DNA of 64,000 bases from Caldalkalibacillus mannanilyticus JCM 10596 (GTDB taxonomy: Bacteria > Bacillota > Bacilli > Caldalkalibacillales > JCM-10596), in the NCBI RefSeq assembly GCF_000615945.1, contig NZ_BAMO01000006.1, positions 62,001-126,000 on the forward strand, in the 5' to 3' direction. Both the position numbers and the translations under genes were made by a program. The notes under the pieces were generated by a model. That model had not been told where the DNA came from, ran no database searches, and was given only the letters and a program-made list of their open reading frames with translations. Shown in pieces: positions 56,335-64,000 of this stretch; within the stretch, counting starts at the first letter, position 1; the number at the start of each line of letters is the position of its first letter.

Positions 56335-57144
56335 ATGAAACTGCTTAGAAACAGCTCCATACTCATTCTTCTACTCATTCTGTTTATCGCAGGATGTAAT
56401 CCGGCAAATCAACAGCAAAATATACAAGGACAAGGCTTAGATCAGAACCAAACACAAGGCTTCCAAAGAGAAACCTATCCATATCAAAATGCAAATCCCT
56501 TTACAGTTAGAGAAAACCCGAATTTAACTGGGTTTACTCGACAAAACGAGCAAGGCTATATGACACAATATGACCATGGGTACATCAATCGGAGCCAGCA
56601 AGGACAAGGCTTTGTGAACCAAAATCAGACACGTGGTACTGAAGGCTATGACCTCCATCATGTTCCTCCTCAACAAAACATGCGAGGGTTTAATCAAGGT
56701 ACCAAAGCACCACAAACCCCTAATCGCAATCGCGATGCTCAAGAAGTGGCAGAAAGATTAGTAAAGCTAGCGACAAGAGTAGAACAGGTCAATGATGCGA
56801 CAGCCGTCGTCGTTGGTCGTTGGGCAGTTGTTGGAATTGACCTCGATGCCACTCTAGATCGTGCAAGAGTAGGAACGATTAAATATACGGTCGCTGAAGC
56901 ATTAAAATCCGATCCCAAAGGAGCCTATGCCATTGTGACAGCCGATATTGATACGAACTACAGATTAAGGCAAATGGCAGAAGATATTCGCCAAGGACGA
57001 CCTATCGAAGGCGTCATGGACGAGCTGGCTGAGATTGTCGGACGTATTATGCCTCAGATTCCGCGCCAGATTGAAGAAGCGGAGGAACCCCCACAGGAAC
57101 GAACAGAGAATAGACTTACTCCACAACAGGAGCCTCCACGCTAA
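56335..57144 (+). CDS. ylaJ: YhcN/YlaJ family sporulation lipoprotein
   Basis: 269 residues. Signal MKLLRNSSILILLLILFIAG with the lipobox IAGC, a long Gln/Asn/Gly linker (about residues 25-130) and the YhcN/YlaJ domain (AERLVKLATRVEQVNDATAV, VGIDLDATLDRARVGTIKY). Family members are spore inner-membrane lipoproteins. GGAGAAAGG precedes the ATG. Immediately before the ger operon. Confidence 0.88.
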   Translation: MKLLRNSSILILLLILFIAGCNPANQQQNIQGQGLDQNQTQGFQRETYPYQNANPFTVRENPNLTGFTRQNEQGYMTQYDHGYINRSQQGQGFVNQNQTRGTEGYDLHHVPPQQNMRGFNQGTKAPQTPNRNRDAQEVAERLVKLATRVEQVNDATAVVVGRWAVVGIDLDATLDRARVGTIKYTVAEALKSDPKGAYAIVTADIDTNYRLRQMAEDIRQGRPIEGVMDELAEIVGRIMPQIPRQIEEAEEPPQERTENRLTPQQEPPR

Positions 57145-57174
57145 GACCGCGTGCGATAACAATCCCATATAAAA

Positions 57175-57216
57175 ACACACAGCGATCCGTACTACAGGGC
57201 GCTGTGTATTTTTTTT
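57175..57216 (+). terminator. Terminator of ylaJ
   Basis: ACACAGCG / CGCTGTGT with a 15-nt loop, followed by eight T. It separates ylaJ from the ger operon. Confidence 0.82.
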
Positions 57217-57265
57217 ACATGAAAAAAAAAAGATGGGGAAGGTTATAAAAAAGAGGTGTCAACAT

Positions 57266-58888
57266 ATGGGATTTAAAAAAACAATACGCAAAATAACAGA
57301 AAAGAAATCAAGGAAAAAAAGATTTGATCTATCATCTACTGAGAACAAAGATTCTGCTCCCATTTTTACTGAGCTTGAAAAAAACATACAAAAGATAGAA
57401 GAAGAAACGGGCAAAAGCACAGATGTAGTCATTCGGCGATTTAACACGGGAGAAAATGGAGAAATTCAATGTTGCATTGTGTATGTTGAGGGGCTGGTGG
57501 ATAAAGATATTCCTAAGGACATCGTGCAAACCTTGCTTATTGATACGAGAACCTCTACATTGATTCATCAATTGTCAGCAACAAACGATAAAATCGAGTT
57601 TATTTATCAGTTTATTTTAGAGGTTGCTGAAGCACAAATTGTTGAGGAATATAACACGTTATACACAAGCATTATGTCAGGCGACACCATATTACTTGTA
57701 CATGGAATGACAAAAGGAATTATATGCAGCACACGCGGCTGGGAAAATCGTGGGGTTCAGGAACCTGAGGCACAGACCGTGATTCGTGGACCCCGGGAAG
57801 GGTTTACCGAAAGCTTACGAACAAACACCTCTTTAATCAGACGCAAGATCAAATCTGAAAAGCTTTGGCTAGAAACCAAGGAAATTGGAAGAGTGACCAA
57901 AACAAGTATTGCTATTATGTATATCAAAGGGATTGTTAACGACAAAATCGTCGAAGAGGTTCATCAACGCTTAGATAAGATCGATATTGATGGGATTCTG
58001 GAGAGCGGATATATCGAGGAACTCATTCAAGATGAAACCTATACCCCCTTTCCTACGATGTATAATACCGAGCGCCCAGATTCTGTAGCTGCCAACCTTT
58101 TGGAAGGTCGAATCGCGATTCTCGTAGATGGTACTCCTTTTGTCCTTATTGTTCCTGCTTTATTTATGCAATTCTTTCAAGCGAGCGAAGATTATTATCA
58201 GCGTTTTGATATCTCTACTATCATACGGCTCTTACGATTTTTAACCTTTTTCATTGCTCTATTGGCACCCGCTTTCTATGTAGCTATCCTAACCTTTCAC
58301 CAAGAAATGCTGCCCACAGAGCTATTAATTGGCGTTGTAGCGAATCGAGAAGGCGTTCCATTTCCCGCCTTTATTGAAGCGCTATTAATGGAGATCACCT
58401 TCGAAATCCTGAGAGAAGCGGGGGTCAGAATGCCACGAGCAGTAGGACAAGCCATCTCCATTGTTGGTGCTCTTGTCTTGGGACAAGCAGCTGTAGAAGC
58501 AGGACTTGTTTCTCCAGCAATGGTGATTATCGTTTCCATTACAGCCATCTCTAACTTTGTTTTCCCTTCCTTTAATATGGCAATTGCCATACGTATGATC
58601 CGCTTTCTCATGATGGGATTGGCGGCGGCATTTGGTTTATTTGGCATCACCATAGGGATTATCGCAATGGTTCTCCATCTATGCAGTTTACGTTCCTTTG
58701 GAATTCCTTTCATGTCACCAATGGCTCCCTTTATTATGGATGACCAAAAAGACAGCATCCTACGCGTTCCAATTTGGGGAATGTTTGCAAGACCACGCTT
58801 ACTAAGTCAATTCAACAATAAAAGAGAAGCAAACTCCTCTCCAGGGAAACCACCCAATAGAAGCAATGAGTCTGGAGGAAACGAATAA
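57266..58888 (+). CDS. gerA: Spore germination protein A (GerA/GerKA family)
   Basis: 540 residues from ATG 57266 (MGFKKTIRKITEK), with GAGGTG upstream; an earlier ATG is not well placed. The N-terminal domain (to about residue 270) is cytoplasmic and contains HGMTKGIICSTRGWENRGV and EPEAQTVIRGPREGFTES, a family hallmark. It is followed by five membrane segments with LLIGVVANREGVPFPAFIEA. It is the A subunit of a germinant receptor. TAATG coupling to gerC. Confidence 0.93.
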   Translation: MGFKKTIRKITEKKSRKKRFDLSSTENKDSAPIFTELEKNIQKIEEETGKSTDVVIRRFNTGENGEIQCCIVYVEGLVDKDIPKDIVQTLLIDTRTSTLIHQLSATNDKIEFIYQFILEVAEAQIVEEYNTLYTSIMSGDTILLVHGMTKGIICSTRGWENRGVQEPEAQTVIRGPREGFTESLRTNTSLIRRKIKSEKLWLETKEIGRVTKTSIAIMYIKGIVNDKIVEEVHQRLDKIDIDGILESGYIEELIQDETYTPFPTMYNTERPDSVAANLLEGRIAILVDGTPFVLIVPALFMQFFQASEDYYQRFDISTIIRLLRFLTFFIALLAPAFYVAILTFHQEMLPTELLIGVVANREGVPFPAFIEALLMEITFEILREAGVRMPRAVGQAISIVGALVLGQAAVEAGLVSPAMVIIVSITAISNFVFPSFNMAIAIRMIRFLMMGLAAAFGLFGITIGIIAMVLHLCSLRSFGIPFMSPMAPFIMDDQKDSILRVPIWGMFARPRLLSQFNNKREANSSPGKPPNRSNESGGNE

Positions 58889-60089
58889 TGCTCCCAAAAA
58901 TCGTGAAAGGCATCCTTATTATTTTTATTCTTCTCTTGTTAACAAGCTGTTGGAACAGGAGAGAACTCAACGAATTGAGCATTGCTTCCGCCATTGGTAT
59001 TGATGCTCTAGAGGACCAGAAGGGATATCAGGTATCTGTTCAGATTCTCAACCCAAGCGAGGTTGTCGAAGGAATGGGAGGAGGAGGATACGATACCCCT
59101 GTTAGTTTATATACATCGACAGGCGAAACGATCCATGAAGCCATGCGAAAAATGACCAAGCAAGTCCCTAATAAAGTTTATCTTGCCCATGTCCGAATGG
59201 TTTTCTTAGGTGAGGAGTTAGCCAAGCAAGGAATTGCGAAGCCTCTTGATTTCATTTCCAGATATCGCGAATTAAGGACCGATTTTTATATCGCTGTGAC
59301 CAGGGAAGTGACGGCTCATCAGGTTCTTCAACTCCTCACCCTATCGAGAAGCTTCCAGCCAACAAAATGTTCCATTCCCTGGAAACCTCATCAAGAAAAT
59401 GGGCGGAGACAGATGGTGTTTTTTTAGATGAGCTAATCCACGACATTTTGAGCGAAGGAAAACATCCTGTCATTACCGGTATTCAAATTATAGGAAATCC
59501 TGAGGAAGGAAAAAAAGAAGATAACGTAAAGACAAGTGAAGCTCCTGTCAATTTTCGTTACTCAGGAATGGGAATCTTTCGAGAAGATAAACTCATCGGC
59601 TGGCTAGATGAAGATGAAAGCAAAGCATACAACTACATCCGGAATGCGGTGGAAAGCACGATTATTAATACAAATTGCTCTGGTGATGGGTATATTGGAT
59701 ACGACCTCATACGTGCTTCTAGAAAAGTAAAAGTGATCATGAAGGATTCGCAGCCAACCATCGATCTTTCCTTCGAGCTTGAAGGAGATATATCGGACGT
59801 AGAGTGTAATCAAATCGATTTGGCTGACCCTCAACAAATAAAGCAAAAAGAAAAAGAGATTGCCACCATCGTCCAAGAAAAAATAATGCGTAGTATTAAA
59901 AATGTACAAGAAGAATACCAGGTTGATATTTTTGGCTTTGGAGATATGATTTATAGACAAAAACCGCAGGCTTGGAAGAAGCTGAAGGATGATTGGGATC
60001 AGCATTTTGTCCAGCTAGAAGTGAATGTTACTGTAGATGCCAAAATAAGAAGAGTAGGAACGATAGCCAACACCTTTAAAAGAAAGTGA
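58888..60089 (+). CDS. gerC: Spore germination lipoprotein C (single-base frameshift)
   Basis: The first part carries a lipobox (LLLLTSC) and RRELNELSIASAIGID, then SVQILNPSEVVEGMG and PNKVYLAHVRMVFLGEELA. Near 59343-59347 the frame is lost: LTLS should continue EKLPANKMFHSLE, which it does in the next frame, to the stop at 60089. One base (likely G) is missing. Repaired length about 400 residues, normal for GerC. Anchored on the outer side of the spore inner membrane as the C subunit. Confidence 0.9.
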
Positions 60090-60098
60090 GGAGGATCT

Positions 60099-60335
60099 AT
60101 GTTATTTATTCTTGGAATTCTCCTGTTAGCTGCCATATTTTCACTCATTGAAATTCCACCGCTGCTAAAAAAAAGACGAACAAGGGAGGTATGGGCTTTT
60201 TCTATCTTGCTGGGAACTGGGGTTCTGCTAAGCAGTTTTCATATTCTTGACCATACTATTCTCAACCCTCTACATTTCATTGAAAGCCTATTTAAGCCTT
60301 TACGAGATTTTCTTATCGAATCCATTCCTAATTAG
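60099..60335 (+). CDS. Small membrane protein of the ger operon
   Basis: 78 residues. Two hydrophobic segments (LFILGILLLAAIFSLIEI and VWAFSILLGTGVLLSSFH) flank a basic loop (LLKKRRTREV). GAGGAG precedes the ATG. Small two-helix proteins (D subunits) occur in some ger operons; assignment to that group is inference from position. Confidence 0.75.
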   Translation: MLFILGILLLAAIFSLIEIPPLLKKRRTREVWAFSILLGTGVLLSSFHILDHTILNPLHFIESLFKPLRDFLIESIPN

Positions 60336-60355
60336 ACGAAAGGATGTGATCGGCT

Positions 60356-61467
60356 GTGATCGAAAACGGTAAAATAAGCCCAAATCAATTTACTCTCCTT
60401 GTTACTCTTTCTATGATCGGAAGTCCTATTTTGTTACTCCCTTCGATGCTTGCCATCGAAGCAAAACAAGATGCTTGGATCACTGCTATTCTAGGAGTGG
60501 GAATGGGGCTCCTTGTCATCTGTCTCTATAACATGGTGGGTAGAAGAATGAAGAATACAACTTTTATTCAGTACCACCAAGCGGTGCTAGGAAAATGGAT
60601 GGGCAGCTTGGTATCGCTTCTCTACCTAGCTTATTTTTTTCTTATTTCTGCCCTTGATTTAAGAGATATTGGAGAATTTATGATTACACATACTTTAGGC
60701 GAAACACCTATTGAAGCTATATTGATCCTTTTTACTGCTATTGTCGTTATGGGAGCCCGATTAGGAATGGAGGTTCTAGCACGTACTGCTCAGATCTTCT
60801 TCCCTTGGGTTCTGCTCATGTTTTCGATTCTCGTCATTTTTGTTCTCCCAGAAGTGAGTTTAGACCGAGCTAAACCCATTCTCGATGAAGGAATGCTTCC
60901 TGTTTTTCGCGGCGCCTATCAATTTGTCGGCTTTCCTTTTTTTGAAATGGTCGTTTTTTTAATGATTTTTCCTTATGTGAACAAAGCAAAGCAGGCTGGA
61001 AAAGCATTCCTCAAGGGAGGGCTGATAGGAGGAACGTTCCTCATCATCGTCACTAGTTTGTCGATCCTCGTTCTGGGTGAGGATATTTCCGCTAGAAGTA
61101 TTTTTCCCAGCTATCTATTAGCCAAGAGGATTAGCATCGGTGATTTTATTGAACGAATTGAAGCGGTAGTGGCAGGAATATGGATGATCACGATCTTTCT
61201 TAAATTAACGGTTCTTTTTTACGCAACAGCTCTTGGCCTAGGTCAGTTATGTCGCTTAAGGATTATCGGCCTCTTTTATTCCCTCTAGCCCTTATCCTAA
61301 TTGTTCTTTCTCTCGTGATCTATCCAAACGTAACCTATCACTTACAATTTGTGATGAAATATTGGACCCTCTTCACTTCTGTCTTTGGCGTGTTTCTTCT
61401 GTTGCTTCTTTTCATTGTGGAGAAAGTACGAAAGCAGCAGAAACGTTCGAAGTCGGTGGAGGCATAG
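60356..61467 (+). CDS. gerB: Spore germination protein B (single-base frameshift near the C-terminus)
   Basis: GTG start at 60356 after AAAGGATG. An APC-like transporter with about ten membrane segments: ISPNQFTLLVTLSMIGSPIL, PFFEMVVFLMIFPYVNKAKQ. This frame stops after GQLCRL; the next frame continues KDYRPLLFPLALILIVLSLV to the stop at 61467. One more A at 61258-61259 restores about 370 residues, as expected. B subunit of the germinant receptor. Confidence 0.9.
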
Positions 61468-61533
61468 CTCTTGGTAAAGTCGAATAACCAGCAGATGGAG
61501 TTTTCCTCAACTGCTGGTATAGAGGCTATCGTT

Positions 61534-62805
61534 CTATTCCAATTCACTTACTTCAACAACCTCCCCACTAGAGGCTTTTACTGCATAGTGACAATCTAAC
61601 TTTCCACATAGGACATAGTAGCCTTGCTCGAAATCATATACATAATAAGGTTTCAGTTCTATCATGTCTTTAATTTTCTCATATGCTTCCTCATTCGTAA
61701 CCTTTATTTCCTCCGCTGCTTTTAAGTCTTTATAGATCTCTAAAAACGGTTCATTGTCCATGTAATTTAAGGCTTCATATGTCTTCGAATCAATGACAAG
61801 CTTCAATTTTCTTTTAAACACACGTTCTTTCTGTTCCTTTGCCATCAATATAGCTTGGATGTATCCCCTATCTCGATGTAACGATTTTAGTATCCATCTC
61901 CCTGAATCATTCGTGTATTCTTGACTTAAAAATTTTTGAATGGCTTCAATACACTTTGGGATTTCCTCCTCTGTGATTGGTTGAAGATCTGGATGTGGTT
62001 CACGCTGAAATGCTTGTTCAGGTGTGATCTCCTCAACTAAAGATATTTCTTTTTTGTGAAAAGGTTTGTTAATTTGATAATCCCACTCTATTTCTTTGTT
62101 TATTTGCAAATAAGCTTTAACATCAACAATAAATTCAACTGGTATAGTAGAGGAACAATCATTTTTTATAAAAATCTCTTCAAACGCATAGACAGAAACT
62201 AACTTCTTCTTTTTTTCAACAGGAAATTCCACCAACGTTAATTGTTTTTTTGCCCGTTCTTCTATTTGATCAATTGAAAGTACATACGCTTCTTGCTTTA
62301 CTGAGGCCTCATTAGGAAACTGACCATAAATAGAAAATAGCGTGAGCTTACCTGCCTCATCAAGCCTCAACTCAATATATCCAGATGGAGAAACAGCAAC
62401 ACCATCAATACATTCTCTGAAATGAAGCACTCTTTCTTTTTCTTTCCAAAACTCAAATTGCTGTCCATATTTCAGATCTGCTTCCTTTTCAATCCACTTG
62501 ATGATCCCACCATTGTCATTACAATCAAAAGTCATACTGTCAGTATAAGAAATTCCACCTACAAAGATTATTTTTTTGACCTTCCTTGTATGGATATCTA
62601 TCTCAATAAAAGCCGTTCCCTTTGGATTACACCCCTCATCTTCCCAATCTTTTTCATGGTTTGGAAACCATTCCATGCTTAGCGTATAAACTGTATCCTT
62701 AAAAATCGTTTTGTGGCGGCAAATGTCCCATGTATGTAGATCGTATTCTGCTAACCCGTACTTTTCTCTCGTAAAATCGACTAAATCCTTTATTCTTTCT
62801 TCCAT
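61534..62805 (-). CDS. Hypothetical protein, possibly YcdB/PepSY-like repeats
   Basis: 423 residues, soluble, acidic, without signal peptide. Repeated modules of the type beta strand, GGYIELRLDEAGKL, then a helix, suggest YcdB/YcdC-type repeats near residues 130-170 and 310-410, with YYVYDFEQGYYVLCGKLDCH near the end. The likeness is by pattern only. Weak Shine-Dalgarno (GGAG). Single gene between gerB and the split-barrel protein. Confidence 0.7.
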   Translation of the reverse strand: MEERIKDLVDFTREKYGLAEYDLHTWDICRHKTIFKDTVYTLSMEWFPNHEKDWEDEGCNPKGTAFIEIDIHTRKVKKIIFVGGISYTDSMTFDCNDNGGIIKWIEKEADLKYGQQFEFWKEKERVLHFRECIDGVAVSPSGYIELRLDEAGKLTLFSIYGQFPNEASVKQEAYVLSIDQIEERAKKQLTLVEFPVEKKKKLVSVYAFEEIFIKNDCSSTIPVEFIVDVKAYLQINKEIEWDYQINKPFHKKEISLVEEITPEQAFQREPHPDLQPITEEEIPKCIEAIQKFLSQEYTNDSGRWILKSLHRDRGYIQAILMAKEQKERVFKRKLKLVIDSKTYEALNYMDNEPFLEIYKDLKAAEEIKVTNEEAYEKIKDMIELKPYYVYDFEQGYYVLCGKLDCHYAVKASSGEVVEVSELE

Positions 62806-62885
62806 CTCATTCTCCTTCCATTTCTGGTATTGTAAATAACCTCTCTGATTGCAATAACCGTATCTTTGGGGAGAGTTTGTCGCTT

Positions 62886-62934
62886 ACAACAATAAAGTAC
62901 ACCCCTTATTCTAAGTGATGTACCTTATTGTTGT
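62886..62934. other. Long hairpin downstream of the split-barrel gene
   Basis: ACAACAATAA-A-GTACA pairs with TGTAC-C-TTATTGTTGT, a 15-bp stem with a mismatch and a 17-nt loop. A T-run follows on the plus strand. On minus it lies between the split-barrel gene and the 423-residue gene and may end the former's transcript. Confidence 0.55.
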
Positions 62935-63019
62935 ACTATTTTTGATATTATGTGAAACATGAAAGACAAGTTACTATTACCATAATAAAATCATATATTC
63001 ACTTGTCCTTACGAATTGA

Positions 63020-63472
63020 CTAAGCTTTTAATGCATCCATGACTTGCTTATCTAACTTAGCAGCCGCTTCTGCGTCATATGTTTTTTCGTATTCTGGTTC
63101 TACAGATATTCTAGATCCATAGAACATCACATTTCTTACTTCCTTAACCGCAATATCAATTCGAGCCAGCTTTAATGGAGTCCCTTCCATCTTCTCAATA
63201 GCAAGTGTTGCCTCCCCGGCAATCGCATAACATGAGCCTGCTCCTATTAATGTGAGAACAACCTGATTTGATTGCGCAATATTTTGGACAATTCTTGAAC
63301 GATTATCTACAGCAAATCTGATGACAGATGTATTTGGAGCATAAATCCAAGAAATGGCGCTTACGTTAGGTGCACCTGTTTCAAAATCAATTGTTGATAA
63401 CGTGACAAAACGCTCCTTCTGAAGTAGCGGTAGAAGTTCATCTGTTAGTTGAGTTGCCATCGTTTCAGCCAT
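63020..63472 (-). CDS. Pyridoxamine 5'-phosphate oxidase-like split-barrel protein
   Basis: 150 residues. Begins with FVTLSTIDFETGAPNVSAIS, IRFAVDNRSRIVQNIAQS and VVLTLIGAGSCYAIAGEATL, the FMN-binding split-barrel signatures. Probably binds FMN or a related cofactor; substrate unknown. AAGGAGG precedes the ATG. Confidence 0.85.
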   Translation of the reverse strand: MAETMATQLTDELLPLLQKERFVTLSTIDFETGAPNVSAISWIYAPNTSVIRFAVDNRSRIVQNIAQSNQVVLTLIGAGSCYAIAGEATLAIEKMEGTPLKLARIDIAVKEVRNVMFYGSRISVEPEYEKTYDAEAAAKLDKQVMDALKA

Positions 63473-63571
63473 ATTTCATTCCTCCTTATTTATTATACTT
63501 TCTTTAGTTTTTCACTTGTAAGATTTACTATACATGTTATTCATTCATCTGAAAACCTATTCTATGAGGAA

Positions 63572-64000
63572 TTATTCTTGTTCTTGTTTCTCTAGTTCTC
63601 GCCCCTCTAGTAATTCTTTCAATTCAGCCCGAATCTCGTTTAATCTCTCTTCTGGAATAACCGTAAAGCTCTGCTTTGAATCCCAGTATGCTTGGTTAGC
63701 AATGGTGGAGATTCGTTCATTCGAGATCGTTTTAAGATCAGGAATAAGGGCTCCCATTTGCTCTCTTGTCAAATTAGTAGAGGTGTGTTCGACCACAGCC
63801 TCAAGCACATTTGGTAGATTCTTCATTCCTTCTATCGTTATTAATTTAGACACTAATGCCTTAATGACCTCTTGCTGGCGTTCATTTCGCTCGAAATCGC
63901 TTGATTGATAGTTAACTCCTCTATTATCTAGTCGATGGCGAACATAATCTAGTGTATTTTTTCCATCAAGAACCTGTTCCCCTTTGGAGATGCGGATATG
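63572..64000 (-). CDS. LytR-CpsA-Psr (LCP) family ligase, C-terminal part
   Basis: The minus frame is open from the window edge to 63572 (142 codons). It contains GEQVLDGKNTLDYVRHRLDN and SSDFERNERQQEVIKALV, the conserved Arg/Asp block of LCP phosphotransferases, followed by the helical C-terminus and a Glu-rich end. LCP enzymes attach teichoic acids or other glycopolymers to peptidoglycan. The start and membrane anchor lie beyond the window. Confidence 0.9.
   Translation of the reverse strand, partial: HIRISKGEQVLDGKNTLDYVRHRLDNRGVNYQSSDFERNERQQEVIKALVSKLITIEGMKNLPNVLEAVVEHTSTNLTREQMGALIPDLKTISNERISTIANQAYWDSKQSFTVIPEERLNEIRAELKELLEGRELEKQEQE

Noticed and set aside
58297-58758. Open minus frame of 153 residues opposite gerA
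   Set aside because: Antisense shadow of the conserved gerA membrane region, no ribosome site.
6455-61467. Reading the frameshifted genes as real pseudogenes or programmed frameshifts
   Set aside because: Many unrelated conserved genes are hit, mostly by one-base deficits in short runs, with no stimulator structures; sequencing error is simpler.
61487-61518. Terminator after gerB
   Set aside because: ACCAGCAG/CTGCTGGT forms a stem but no T-tract follows on either strand.
1-64000. Insertion sequences, rRNA genes, CRISPR arrays
   Set aside because: No transposase, rRNA or regular repeat arrays seen on either strand.

Overview
The window is chromosomal DNA from an endospore-forming member of the Bacillales, most likely of the Paenibacillaceae type (Brevibacillus, Aneurinibacillus or Ammoniphilus relatives; genus not certain). 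The evidence is a complete spoIIIA operon, splB, a gerA-type germination operon, a YhcN/YlaJ lipoprotein, and gene order close to the yqg-yqh region of Bacillus subtilis. A B12-dependent ribonucleotide reductase and a Sir-type sulfite reductase point away from B. subtilis itself.

Layout. 0-8.6 kb (minus strand): a partial TsaD/Kae1-like gene, nusB, yqhY, accC, accB, then spoIIIAH to spoIIIAA. 8.7-14 kb: a hydrolase, yqhV, a ComA/ComB sulfolactate pair, a lipid II flippase and three small genes. 14-25 kb: efp, papA, aroQ, yqhR, yqhQ, yqhP, yqhO, mntR, splB, ccdA and nrdJ, the last with two NrdR boxes. 25-27.7 kb: dat, a lipoprotein and lipM. 27.8-34.4 kb: an accessory insert. 34.4-42.6 kb: gcvPB, gcvPA and gcvT behind a tandem glycine riboswitch, then yqhH, yqhG, a secreted protein and yqzE. 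42.6-51.6 kb: a sulfate-assimilation and siroheme operon (cysP, cysH, sat, cysC, sir, DUF3906, a TrpD-like gene, sumT, sirB, an SDR). 51.8-56.2 kb: aroK, tRNA-Gln, yqgY, a MidA methyltransferase, yqgX and a PhoH/YlaK protein. 56.3-61.5 kb: a YlaJ lipoprotein and a gerA-gerC-small protein-gerB operon. The end holds an unknown protein, a flavin-type split-barrel protein and a partial LCP ligase.

The most interesting part is the insert between lipM and gcvPB. It encodes a short secreted peptide with a glycine/alanine-rich hydrophobic core, an SdpA/DUF5819-like membrane protein, an SdpB-like HTTM protein fused to a DCC thiol-oxidoreductase domain, a membrane-anchored transglutaminase-like protein and a ComP/ComA-like two-component system. 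It resembles the sporulation-delaying-protein (SDP) toxin systems but has a different composition. The insert is bordered by diverged fragments of gcvPB (beside lipM) and lipM (beside gcvPB), the footprint of a duplication.

Caution on sequence quality: at least 15 otherwise conserved genes carry single-base frameshifts. Fourteen sites need one added base, many of them in short homopolymers, and two long A/T runs have one base too many. The tRNA-Gln is also short in its T-arm region. This pattern fits uncorrected sequencing indels better than gene decay, so these genes are annotated across their full repaired span with the break noted.
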